Assembly (NCBI GenBank): GCA_964564785.1
Contig: CAZMCT010000065.1
Span: 1 to 22,347 of the forward strand
Direction: 5' to 3'
Length of the DNA stretch: 22,347 nucleotides
Source of the DNA: CAZMCT01 sp964564785
GTDB taxonomy: Bacteria; Planctomycetota; Phycisphaerae; UBA1845; Fen-1342
The notes beneath the pieces were generated by a model. It ran no database searches. It saw only the letters and a list, made by a program, of their open reading frames with translations, and had not been told where the DNA came from. Position 1 is the stretch's first letter; the number at the start of each line of letters is the position of its first letter. Below, one piece after another: positions 12,921-20,482 of this stretch. The position numbers were made by a program, and so were the translations under genes.

Positions 12921-14582
12921 ATGCCTTCCAGACAAGCGGCACAGGCTGACCCGCGGGACGAATCGTACGCGGGTGAGGCGGCGTTGCGCGGTGGAGAGTG
13001 GAGCGGACCGCCCCGCGAGTTCGCACCCCCGGTACGCTGCCGCGGAGAGGAGTGGTACCTCGCCCGCACCCGCGTGCCGGACAGCCCGGCGCCCGAAGTC
13101 GTCACGCTGCAAATCGTATTTCGCGGCCGGCGAGGACTGCTGGGGCAGCGCCGCCTGCGCCTGCATTCGGTCCACGGCCGCGGTGGGAGCAGGGAATACC
13201 TCGGCTGGATCGAGACGCCGCCCGGGGCCACTCGTCTCCAGATCGGACTCGCCGAGGGGTTTGGTGATCTCCTGCGCGAAATCAACCTGCATCGGGTCGC
13301 CGAGCGCGATCCCAAGTGCCATCCGCTGGCCAACCTGCCGCGGTGGGGTACCTACCGGCCACCGCTGACGATTCGCCGGCTGGTGCTGTCGGCTGCACTG
13401 CGGGAACTCGCGGCCCGCCTCCCGGAGTTGCCGAGCGACATCCGTAAGCGGCCGCCGGCCTCGTTCGCCGAATTGGTCCGCTTGGCGCGCGGCAACGCTC
13501 TCGTACTCGACCCCGCCTGGGCGCGTGCGTTGCGGCTGGGGATCCGCGAGCTCGAAGCGCTGGCCCGCGCAGCCTGGGTGGTGGTCGATCTGGAGACGTT
13601 CGCCCGGTGCGTCACGTCCGCGGGTCTGCTCGAGGCCGAGCTGGTGACGCATCGCGCGGTGAACGGCATCATGTCCGCTCGTTGCGAATACGCGGACGTG
13701 CCGACGCGCGGTCTTGCGCTTCAGGACGTCGTGCCGTACTCGAGCATTGACGAAGGCGGACGATTCTGCACCCGCGGAATCCGCGCCTCGCGGGTCTGGA
13801 TGCGATACGCCGACGCGACCGGCCTGGCTACGCTGCTCTCCAGCGAGACGCCCCGCGCCGACCGTCACGGCGACGTGCTCTCGGCCGCCCGGGCCATCGA
13901 AGCCGGCGAGCTGCTCGTTACCGACCTGCCATGGCTCGCGTCCGGCGCGTTCGGGCCGCTCCTGGCCCCCCGGGTGACGACGCACCTGCTGCGCATGCAC
14001 CTGGCCGCGCCGCTGGCCGACCATCTCCAGTATTGGAACCGCTGGAGCGACGGAAACGTCGTCGTACGCGACATCGCCGACCTCGCCGGACGCTACGGGC
14101 CACTGCGGACCGCGCGCTGGGCGACGGCGGAGACGGGCGTCGCGCGGCTCGGCCTGATGCTACCGGCGGCCGGCCAGGCGCGGCGACACGTGCTGGTCTC
14201 GACGGGGCGGATCGACGATTTGGCCGACCACGACGGCCTGCCGCCGGAGCCGCTCATGATCCTCATGCGGAACCTGGCCCGCGAGGCGCGCGAGCAGACC
14301 GACTGGGCCCGGTCGCACCTGGCAGATGTGACGTTGACCTGGCAGTTCGATGCGGCTGACGGTGTCCGCTATGCCGTGCTGTACGACGCGGCCCCGCCGG
14401 ACGGCCCGCCGCCGGAGGTGCACCGACTGCGACTGGGCGGCTCGACCGCGACCCGCCGAACCGCCTCTGGAATGACGGAGCACCTGCTCAGCGACGACGA
14501 GGGCGTGCACGGCGACGGGTCGCTGGCGATGCTCGATGCGCTCCATCGCCTTCTGCGCCGCGCCATCGAGAAGCCCGGGTGA
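12921..14582 (+). CDS. 553-aa protein of unknown function
   Basis: ATG 12921 is supported by GGAGG at 12912-12916. The protein has no signal peptide and no membrane segment, so it should be cytosolic. Residues about 35-135 look like a beta-sandwich (EWYLARTRVPDSPAPEVVTL, then HSVHGRGGSREYLGWIETPP, which reads like a lectin or fibronectin-type fold). The middle is helical (ALRELAARLPELPSDIRKRP). A region with many aromatic and charged residues follows (HLQYWNRWSDGNVVVRDIAD). The C-terminal part (about 430-510) looks like an alpha/beta domain and the extreme C-terminus is again helical. I see no catalytic motif that I can name. Glycan-related work is conceivable from the order of folds, but that is a guess. 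It is divergent from the CPBP gene with which it shares the intergenic region. Confidence 0.72.
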   Translation: MPSRQAAQADPRDESYAGEAALRGGEWSGPPREFAPPVRCRGEEWYLARTRVPDSPAPEVVTLQIVFRGRRGLLGQRRLRLHSVHGRGGSREYLGWIETPPGATRLQIGLAEGFGDLLREINLHRVAERDPKCHPLANLPRWGTYRPPLTIRRLVLSAALRELAARLPELPSDIRKRPPASFAELVRLARGNALVLDPAWARALRLGIRELEALARAAWVVVDLETFARCVTSAGLLEAELVTHRAVNGIMSARCEYADVPTRGLALQDVVPYSSIDEGGRFCTRGIRASRVWMRYADATGLATLLSSETPRADRHGDVLSAARAIEAGELLVTDLPWLASGAFGPLLAPRVTTHLLRMHLAAPLADHLQYWNRWSDGNVVVRDIADLAGRYGPLRTARWATAETGVARLGLMLPAAGQARRHVLVSTGRIDDLADHDGLPPEPLMILMRNLAREAREQTDWARSHLADVTLTWQFDAADGVRYAVLYDAAPPDGPPPEVHRLRLGGSTATRRTASGMTEHLLSDDEGVHGDGSLAMLDALHRLLRRAIEKPG

Positions 14583-14608
14583 GTGTCGTTCGTGCCGCGA
14601 CAGCTCAC
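14579..14608 (+). terminator. Hairpin overlapping the stop of the 553-aa gene
   Basis: GTGAGTGTCG (14579-14588) pairs with CGACAGCTCAC (14598-14608) with one bulged base. The stem includes the TGA stop (14580-14582). No U-tract follows, so its role as a terminator is uncertain. The rest of the gap to 14748 holds nothing that I recognise. Confidence 0.3.
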
Positions 14609-14748
14609 TTCCGCCGCGGCCATTCTCTCGCCGGTCGCCGCATCGGCCCGCCGGAACGATCGCCGCTTCAGCAGATGCGCGGTCTGCATGTGCTGTCGGC
14701 TTCGCCGCGGTCCGCTGCGTGCTCTGCGGTCAAACGAGGAGGGCAGTC

Positions 14749-15840
14749 TCATGCCGGATAGAGCGCCGGCAGCTCGACCAACCGCGCTTCGCGCCCGTCA
14801 TGCAGGGCCATCCGGGCCGGGGCCGGCGCGCGGCTCTGCATCGCCGCCCCGCCGAGCGCCCCGTCGCGCCGCAGCGCGTAGAACTGCAACGCGAACGCCG
14901 GCTCGCCCGCCCCGTTCTTCAGCCGCGGCTCCGTGTGCCGCGCCACCCGCCGCAGCGCCTCCAAGCACGCCTGCGTCGGGTCCATCCCCGCCCGCATCAA
15001 CTCCACGATGAGGAAGCACGAGCAGTTCTGTAGATTGGCCTCGCCCCGGCCGGTCGACCCGGCCGCCCCAACCTCGTTGTCCACGTACAGCCCGGCCCCG
15101 ATGATCGGCGAGTCGCCCACGCGCCCCGCGAGCTTGTACGACAGTCCGCTGGTCGACGTACAGCCCCCGAGATCATTCGCTCGCGTCCGCACCAGGAGGT
15201 TGATCGTCCCGTACGTAAAGCCGCATCTGCCGGAGGCGCTGCCACCCGTCGCAGGTTGCGACTGCGGCCAGAGCCAGTCGTCTCCGTCCGAGTGCTTCGC
15301 CTTCCACTCGAGCCAGCGCTGCCGGGCCTCGTCCGTGAGCAACTCCTGCTCCGGGAACCCCAGCGCCCGCGCAAAACGCAGCGCCCCGGCCCCCACCAAC
15401 AGCACGTGGTCCGTGTAGCGCGCGACCATCTTCGCCACACTCGACGGATTCTTGATCCGCTGGAGCGCTGCCACCGCGCCCGCCCGGTGGGTCGGCCCAT
15501 GCATCACCGACGCGTCGAGCTCGACCACGCCATCCTCGTTTGGCAAGCCGCCGTAGCCGACGGAGTGATCGTTCGGGTCATCCTCCACCAGGTTCACCCC
15601 GGCCACCGCCGCGTCAACCGGGTCGGCTCCGTCCCGCAGCAACTCCACCGCCCGCGCGCAGGCTGCCAGCGCATTGCTGCTACCGACGGCCAGCGGCTCG
15701 CCGGCCGCTCCCTGGCCGAGCGCCTTTGGTGGCGGCTCCACAACGCCGCGGGCCTGTGCCGCCAGGGGTCGCCCGGCAACCAGGCCCCCGGCCGCCCCCC
15801 CCGCCGCGGGAATAAACGCCCGGCGATTGAGCGTGGACAT
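14749..15840 (-). CDS. Tat-exported Ntn-type asparaginase (N4-glycosylasparaginase family)
   Basis: A 363-aa precursor of the asparaginase T2 family, which cleaves Asn-linked N-acetylglucosamine, isoaspartyl peptides or asparagine. NRRAFIPAAGGAAGGLVAG near the start is a twin-arginine signal (Arg6-Arg7), so export in folded form is expected. The precursor is self-cleaved before a threonine, here most likely Thr212 in YGTINLLV. Substrate-site residues follow in CTSTSG (227-232) and GRVGDSPIIGAG (239-250). The short EDDPNDHSVGYGGLPNEDG (86-104) is typical of the glycosylasparaginase subgroup rather than plant-type isoaspartyl peptidases. AAGGAG lies six bases before the ATG. The nucleophile context is YGT rather than the HDT common in the glycosylasparaginases, so subfamily assignment is tentative. 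It is divergent from the DUF423 gene. Confidence 0.9.
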   Translation of the reverse strand: MSTLNRRAFIPAAGGAAGGLVAGRPLAAQARGVVEPPPKALGQGAAGEPLAVGSSNALAACARAVELLRDGADPVDAAVAGVNLVEDDPNDHSVGYGGLPNEDGVVELDASVMHGPTHRAGAVAALQRIKNPSSVAKMVARYTDHVLLVGAGALRFARALGFPEQELLTDEARQRWLEWKAKHSDGDDWLWPQSQPATGGSASGRCGFTYGTINLLVRTRANDLGGCTSTSGLSYKLAGRVGDSPIIGAGLYVDNEVGAAGSTGRGEANLQNCSCFLIVELMRAGMDPTQACLEALRRVARHTEPRLKNGAGEPAFALQFYALRRDGALGGAAMQSRAPAPARMALHDGREARLVELPALYPA

Positions 15841-15973
15841 GCTTCGCTCCTTCTACCCGGCCGAGCGCCGGCGCGCCGCGCACGCGCCTCCGGGGATCGC
15901 GAAGGTGTGATCTTACCACGATCCGCGCCCGGCGCGGGATTGGGGCCGGGCCCCAGGCGAGCCCCGCGCCCGC

Positions 15974-15979
15974 TATACT
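15974..15979 (+). promoter_or_regulatory. Candidate -10 box for the DUF423 gene
   Basis: TATACT lies 25 bp before the ATG at 15999 and is the only AT-rich hexamer in the region. No -35 box at a suitable distance is seen. Confidence 0.28.
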
Positions 15980-15998
15980 CGCTCGCCGGAGGTCGCGC

Positions 15999-16358
15999 AT
16001 GCACCGCGGGTGGACGATTTGTGGGGCGCTGAACGGCTTGCTGGCCGTCGCAGCCGGGGCCTTCGCCGCCCACGGCCTGCAACACCTTCCGGAGCGCTAC
16101 CTGAACGCATTCCGCACGGCAGCGGAATACGAGATGTATCACGCGCTGGCCCTGCTGCTGGTGGCCGTCCTGCCGGCTGGACGGGCGGCGACGGCGGCCG
16201 GGGCGCTGTTCCTCGCAGGGATTGTGCTGTTCAGCGGGAGCCTGTACGCGCTGGCGCTGACCCGGCTCAACGTCCTCGGTGCCGTCACCCCGCTCGGCGG
16301 GGTGCTGTTCCTCGGCGGCTGGCTCGCCCTTGCGGTTCACGCCCTTCGTCGACGCTAG
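15999..16358 (+). CDS. DUF423 family small membrane protein (YgdD-like)
   Basis: A 119-aa protein with four hydrophobic segments. The start MHRGWTICGALNGLLAVAAG with AFAAHGL, followed by the stretch AFRTAAEYEMYHALALLLVA, is the DUF423 signature (family of Escherichia coli YgdD; eukaryotic TMEM256 is related). The function of the family is unknown. It resides in the cytoplasmic membrane. GGAGG at 15988-15992 stands six bases from the ATG. The TAG stop (16356-16358) overlaps the first base of the inverted-repeat element that follows, so the repeat inserted at or just inside the end of the gene. Confidence 0.92.
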   Translation: MHRGWTICGALNGLLAVAAGAFAAHGLQHLPERYLNAFRTAAEYEMYHALALLLVAVLPAGRAATAAGALFLAGIVLFSGSLYALALTRLNVLGAVTPLGGVLFLGGWLALAVHALRRR

Positions 16359-16492
16359 CAGCCCGTCGAAGAAGGGAACCGGCTCCGCGCCAGCCCACCA
16401 GCATACGTAGCGCCGATAGCCGCTCGCGCGGTACCCGACTCCCGCGGTTCCCGGCCCCTCTATTCAACGTGTCCCCCGTTTCAACGGGCTGC
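16358..16492. repeat. 135-bp element with 13-bp inverted ends, between convergent genes
   Basis: GCAGCCCGTCGAA (16358-16370) and TTCAACGGGCTGC (16480-16492) are inverted copies with one mismatch. Inside, GGGAACCG pairs with CGGTTCCC to form a second nested repeat. The element fills the gap between the DUF423 stop and the end of the GH65 gene and has no coding potential. It could be a MITE (a short element moved by another transposase) or a long two-way terminator. TA lies directly left of it but not right of it. Confidence 0.5.
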
Positions 16493-16504
16493 CGGCCCGA
16501 GGTC

Positions 16505-18802
16505 CTATCGTCGCTGTCGCTCAATGACCTGGGTTTGCCCCGGTGCGATCGTCACCGCCCGGCCGCAGATCTCGGCCGCGACCGGCTTGCCCCCGCGGTG
16601 CTCGATCGTGACGCGGCCGGGCTCGATCGCGACAACGAGCGGCTGACGATCCCAAACGATGGGAAACCGCAGGGCGCTCCAGGCTTCGGGCAGTTGCGGG
16701 TCGAGGTGGAGCACGTCGCTCTGCATTTTCGTGCGCAGCCCGCCGAACCCCAGCACCGCCACTTGCCAGTTGGCGCCGGCGCAGGCGGCGTGGATGCCCT
16801 CGGCCGCCTCGCCCGGCTCCAGGTCGAGCCCCACCGATTCACGCCAGAACCGAAACGCCTCGCGCTCCCGCCCGATCCGCAGCGCCACGAGGGCGTGCAT
16901 CGGTTTGCTCAGACTCGAATCGTGAGACGTGAGCGGCTCGTAGGTCTCGTACGCCACACGCACCTGCTCGACGTCGAACTCGTGCGGGAAAAGCGCCATA
17001 AGCTGGATCACGTCGCCCTGCTTGAGCACCCGGCTGCGGTACAGCCGCTCCTGGCTGACGACGGAGGCCAGCCGGACGCGGCGGTCCGGCCACCAGCGCT
17101 CGAAATCGAGCGGCTCGTAATCGAAGAAGTCGTCGCTTTGCAGCACCAGCCGGCGGCGTTCGTCATACGGGAACCGCAGCTTGGCCGCGATTTCCGTGAA
17201 CCGCGCCAACTCCGCGTCCTTCAGCCGCAGCGCCGCCTTCAACTCGTCCGCGGCGGCCGCATCCTGCTGTTCGAGCTGCCGCCACGCGTACACCGCCGCC
17301 CCCAGCGCGAACGCCACCAGCCGGTTCGTGTACGCGTTGTTCCGCGAAAAGGGGGTGTACTCGTCCGGCCCCATCACCATCAGCAGCTCGTAGCAGTCCC
17401 GCGTCGCGTCGTACGTGACCCGTTCGCACCAATACCGCCCGGTCTCGGTCAGCACCTCGGTCATCTCGCGCAGCAGCCGCCGGTCGTCGGGGCTGACGCG
17501 CCACGCATGCATCAGCCCGTAGGCCACGTCAGCCGTCACGTGCACCTCGTGGTCCGCATACTGCCAGTTCGGGCAGGCCTCATCGCCGCTCGGCGCGCTT
17601 TCCCACGCGTACTTCGCCCCGGAGTAGCCGTAGCGCTCCGCGTTCCGCCGCGCGCCCCCCAACGACGCCACCCGGAACCGGGCCAGTGTGCGCCCGGCCT
17701 CCGGCCGGGTGTACAGAAACAGCGGCAGCATGAACAGCTCGGTATCCCAGAAGTAGCGCCCGCAGTACGCTTCGCCCGCCGCCCCCTTCGCGTCGATCGC
17801 GCAGCGCGGGTCATCCTCGACCACCGCCCGCAGCATGTGGTAGAGCGACACGCGCAGGGCGTGCTGACTCGCCTCGTCGCCCTCGATCACCACGTCGGTC
17901 GCCGCCCAGCGCTGCTTCCAGACCGCGTCCGACTCGACCGCCAGCCGCTCGTACCCCGCTGCGGCCGCGTCCCACACCAGCTTGCGGGCCACATCGACGG
18001 GCGGCCCGGCGACGTGGTGCGAGCTCGTCAGCGCGACAAACTTGTCGAGCACGACCTCCTGCCCGGGTTGGAGCGTCAACACTCCGCAGAGGGACACCCA
18101 CCGCGGCTGAACCTCGACCGAAAGCGGCACGCCGGGCCGGGCGGTGAGCAGGGCTGCGGCCGCGACGTCGATGCCCGAGTTGGTGCGGACGGCGAGCGTG
18201 ATGGGCTCGTGCTCGCCCGTGATGTCGCAGTTTGTGAAGTGGTCGAAGCCGTTGGTGCGGACCTCGGCGTCCAGGGGGGCGAGAAAACGCAGCTCGGCCG
18301 GCGGCCCCGACTCGTGCCGGGCAATGCAACGCAGGGCCATGACGTGCCGCCGGGCGGCGCTGATGAAGCGCTCGAAACGCAGGCGAACACGGCTCCCGGC
18401 GGACGTGTGCCAGACGAACGTGCGGCTGAGCCGCCCGGTGCGCAGGTCGAGACGGCGCTCGTAGCCTTCGATCCGGCTCTGCTCCATGTCGAGTCGCTGG
18501 CCGGCGGAGAACAGGATCAGCCCGTGGATCGCCGGCAGGTTGATCAGCTCATCGCGGACGGTCGGGTGTGGGCCGCTGACGCCCGGCAGGTACGTGCCGA
18601 CGCGGCTCTTGAAGGGCGGGAACTGCTCGACCGTGACGTTGCCCATGATGCGCAGGTACTCGAGATCCTGCGGATCGCCGGACAGGCCCTCCTCGAGCGA
18701 CGCCCGCTGCTGGAGCGGCCCGCTGCCGATGGCCATCAGGCCCTCATAATGCCGGTTGAGACCGACCTCGAAGCGCGACTCCACGATCGACCACGTGTCC
18801 AA
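16505..18802 (-). CDS. GH65 glycoside phosphorylase/hydrolase
   Basis: A 765-aa enzyme of glycoside hydrolase family 65, whose members phosphorolyse or hydrolyse alpha-glucosides such as maltose, trehalose, kojibiose and nigerose. The N-terminal beta-sandwich spans about 1-270, the (alpha/alpha)6 barrel about 310-690 and the C-terminal beta sheet about 690-765. Marker segments are GRYFWDTELFMLP (348-360), VMGPDEYTPFSRNNAYTN with the general acid Glu481, KQGDV (594-598; usually KQADV) and HDSSLS (627-632), which binds phosphate in the phosphorylases. The substrate cannot be told from the sequence. The start is TTG 18802, chosen because GGAG lies six bases upstream; the next ATG (Met23) would remove conserved residues. 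No sugar phosphomutase or transporter is adjacent. Confidence 0.92.
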   Translation of the reverse strand: MDTWSIVESRFEVGLNRHYEGLMAIGSGPLQQRASLEEGLSGDPQDLEYLRIMGNVTVEQFPPFKSRVGTYLPGVSGPHPTVRDELINLPAIHGLILFSAGQRLDMEQSRIEGYERRLDLRTGRLSRTFVWHTSAGSRVRLRFERFISAARRHVMALRCIARHESGPPAELRFLAPLDAEVRTNGFDHFTNCDITGEHEPITLAVRTNSGIDVAAAALLTARPGVPLSVEVQPRWVSLCGVLTLQPGQEVVLDKFVALTSSHHVAGPPVDVARKLVWDAAAAGYERLAVESDAVWKQRWAATDVVIEGDEASQHALRVSLYHMLRAVVEDDPRCAIDAKGAAGEAYCGRYFWDTELFMLPLFLYTRPEAGRTLARFRVASLGGARRNAERYGYSGAKYAWESAPSGDEACPNWQYADHEVHVTADVAYGLMHAWRVSPDDRRLLREMTEVLTETGRYWCERVTYDATRDCYELLMVMGPDEYTPFSRNNAYTNRLVAFALGAAVYAWRQLEQQDAAAADELKAALRLKDAELARFTEIAAKLRFPYDERRRLVLQSDDFFDYEPLDFERWWPDRRVRLASVVSQERLYRSRVLKQGDVIQLMALFPHEFDVEQVRVAYETYEPLTSHDSSLSKPMHALVALRIGREREAFRFWRESVGLDLEPGEAAEGIHAACAGANWQVAVLGFGGLRTKMQSDVLHLDPQLPEAWSALRFPIVWDRQPLVVAIEPGRVTIEHRGGKPVAAEICGRAVTIAPGQTQVIERQRR

Positions 18803-18808
18803 GCTCTA

Positions 18809-18812
18809 CTCC
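18809..18812 (-). promoter_or_regulatory. Ribosome-binding site that supports the TTG start of the GH65 gene
   Basis: GGAG (coding strand) stands six bases before TTG 18802-18800. Without it the first candidate would be the internal ATG 66 bases downstream. Confidence 0.55.
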
Positions 18813-18932
18813 GTTCCGATTCGCCGCCGAGGCGCGGCGGGCCGCAAACGGCCACAATGAAGCCGGCAGATTATTGGGAAAAAGCGGCGGACGCGACAGT
18901 CAATCCAGCAATGCATCGCAGATACGCGGACA

Positions 18933-19026
18933 GTCGCAGAGAACGCAGAGAAGACTGGAACACGCAGAAATCCCTCGATGTGGCAGTTCTCCGTGCTTCT
19001 CCGCGTCCTGTGCGTCCCTCTGCGAC
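18933..19026. repeat. Imperfect inverted repeat of the GTCGCAGAG type
   Basis: GTCGCAGAG (18933-18941) returns exactly inverted as CTCTGCGAC (19018-19026). The neighbouring ACGCAGAGAAG and CTTCTCCGCGT are also inverted copies with a mismatch. The arms contain short CGCAGAG-like units. The repeat lies between the GH65 start and the end of the MBOAT gene, both minus strand. It may act as a terminator for the MBOAT transcript or as a dispersed intergenic repeat. Confidence 0.45.
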
Positions 19027-19033
19027 CCCGCGG

Positions 19034-20317
19034 CTAAACTCGCCGGAGGAGCTCCCACGCCAGCCGCAGGCCGAGATGGTCGAAGTCGGCAAACATGACG
19101 ATCGTCGCCGCCTGATAGTGCATCGTGAGCAGCCAGCAGACGAACGTCCACCACCGGCCGCTCGGGGCCGGACGGCCGCGCTCCCGCCACCGGCGATCCC
19201 ACGCCCGTTGCACCGCCAGCGCCGCCGCCTGGCTCGCCCCCCACGCCAGGAAAGACCAGCTCGCCCCGTGCCATATACCACAATACAGGAAGACCGCGAA
19301 AAGGTTCAGCGTCGCCCGCCGCCGGCCGCCCCCGAGCGGGAAGTAGATATGGTCCCGCAGCCACGACCCGACCGTGATGTGCCACCGCCGCCAGAAGTCG
19401 CGCACGCTCGTCGCCGCCGGCAGCCGGTGAAAATTGTCGTCCACGCGGATCCCCACCCAGTGCGACAGCGCCACCGCCAGCTCGTTGTACGTCCACAGCA
19501 GCAGGTAGATCTGGACCGGCACCAGGTAGAACAGCGCGACGAGCTCCCCGGTCGTGAACGTCTCCGGCCGGCTGAAGAAGTCGCCGCGCCGCGCGAGCTG
19601 CTGCAATTGCGCCCCCAGCACCCCCACGCCCGTGCCGCCGAGCAGGAACAGCCCGATGCGCTTCAGCCCCGCCCGCAGGTCGCCCCACCGCGCCGCCCGC
19701 GGCTGCCACGCATCCAGCCGCGCCAGAAACTCCTCCCGCCGCAGCACCGGCCCCAGCCGCATGCACGGCGGATAGAGAAGCCAGCATACCGTGTCCAGCA
19801 GCCGCAGCGGCTGCCCCGGCTCGTTCGCCAGCGACACGCCCCACGCGACCAGCCGCAGCAGAAAATACGCCGGCCCGATCTGGTGCAGCGCCGCCAGCGG
19901 CGAAAGCGGCTCGTACCACCACTGCCGGGCCTGCCACCACAGCGGCAGCGCCAGCACATGCAGCCCGATCCACACCAGCGCGCTCATCCCCCGCCGGCCA
20001 AGTCTGCGGCCGTGTACCGCGGCCGTCTCGGCCGTGCTCCGCCGCCGCAGCGCCGCCAGCAGCAGCACCCACGCCGATCCCGCCGCCACCCAGCCCAGCA
20101 GGATCGCCGTCGCCAACGGCCGGAGCGTCACCATCAGCCACACCAGCCCCCCACCCGCCAGCGCCGCCCGCGGCCAGCGCCGCGCCGCGAGCACGACCAG
20201 CGGCACCAGCGGCAAAAACGCGATCAGCCCGTACGGGCCTGCGAGCACCGCCACCGGCGAGAGCGGCTCGGCGGCCGTCAGCGGGTTGAACAGCGGGCCG
20301 GGCCGGAGCACGTGCAT
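19034..20317 (-). CDS. MBOAT-family membrane-bound O-acyltransferase
   Basis: A 427-aa integral membrane protein with about ten hydrophobic segments. The MBOAT hallmarks are SVRDFWRRWHITVGSWLRDH (304-323) with YFPLGGGR, and CGIWHGASW with the invariant His350; His313 is the second conserved histidine. Relatives (AlgI, DltB, PatA) pass acyl groups across the membrane to alginate, teichoic acid or peptidoglycan, usually with a partner of the AlgJ/AlgX/DltD or SGNH type encoded nearby. No such partner is in the window, so the acceptor is unknown. The start at 20317 is the only one that keeps the first hydrophobic segments; its ribosome-binding site is weak. The gene precedes GH65 on the same strand, but 231 bp and an inverted repeat lie between them. 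Confidence 0.93.
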   Translation of the reverse strand: MHVLRPGPLFNPLTAAEPLSPVAVLAGPYGLIAFLPLVPLVVLAARRWPRAALAGGGLVWLMVTLRPLATAILLGWVAAGSAWVLLLAALRRRSTAETAAVHGRRLGRRGMSALVWIGLHVLALPLWWQARQWWYEPLSPLAALHQIGPAYFLLRLVAWGVSLANEPGQPLRLLDTVCWLLYPPCMRLGPVLRREEFLARLDAWQPRAARWGDLRAGLKRIGLFLLGGTGVGVLGAQLQQLARRGDFFSRPETFTTGELVALFYLVPVQIYLLLWTYNELAVALSHWVGIRVDDNFHRLPAATSVRDFWRRWHITVGSWLRDHIYFPLGGGRRRATLNLFAVFLYCGIWHGASWSFLAWGASQAAALAVQRAWDRRWRERGRPAPSGRWWTFVCWLLTMHYQAATIVMFADFDHLGLRLAWELLRRV

Positions 20318-20482
20318 TGACTCAGTCTAGCCGCGGGTTGCCGCGGGCCGTAGCGGCACCGCCGCAGGAGGCCGTGGTTCGGTCGCCACACCCCGGCGCG
20401 GCGCGTCCCGACGCCTGGGCCGTGCCACCGCGCCGCGCGAGCAGACGCGGCGGCTGCGCGAGGGCAGGCCGCCACGATCGCC

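Noticed and set aside
16010..20320. 1436-aa open frame on the plus strand opposite the GH65 and MBOAT genes
   Set aside because: Its translation is arginine/proline/histidine-rich low-complexity sequence with no motif, and it mirrors the GC-rich third codon positions of the two real genes on the minus strand.
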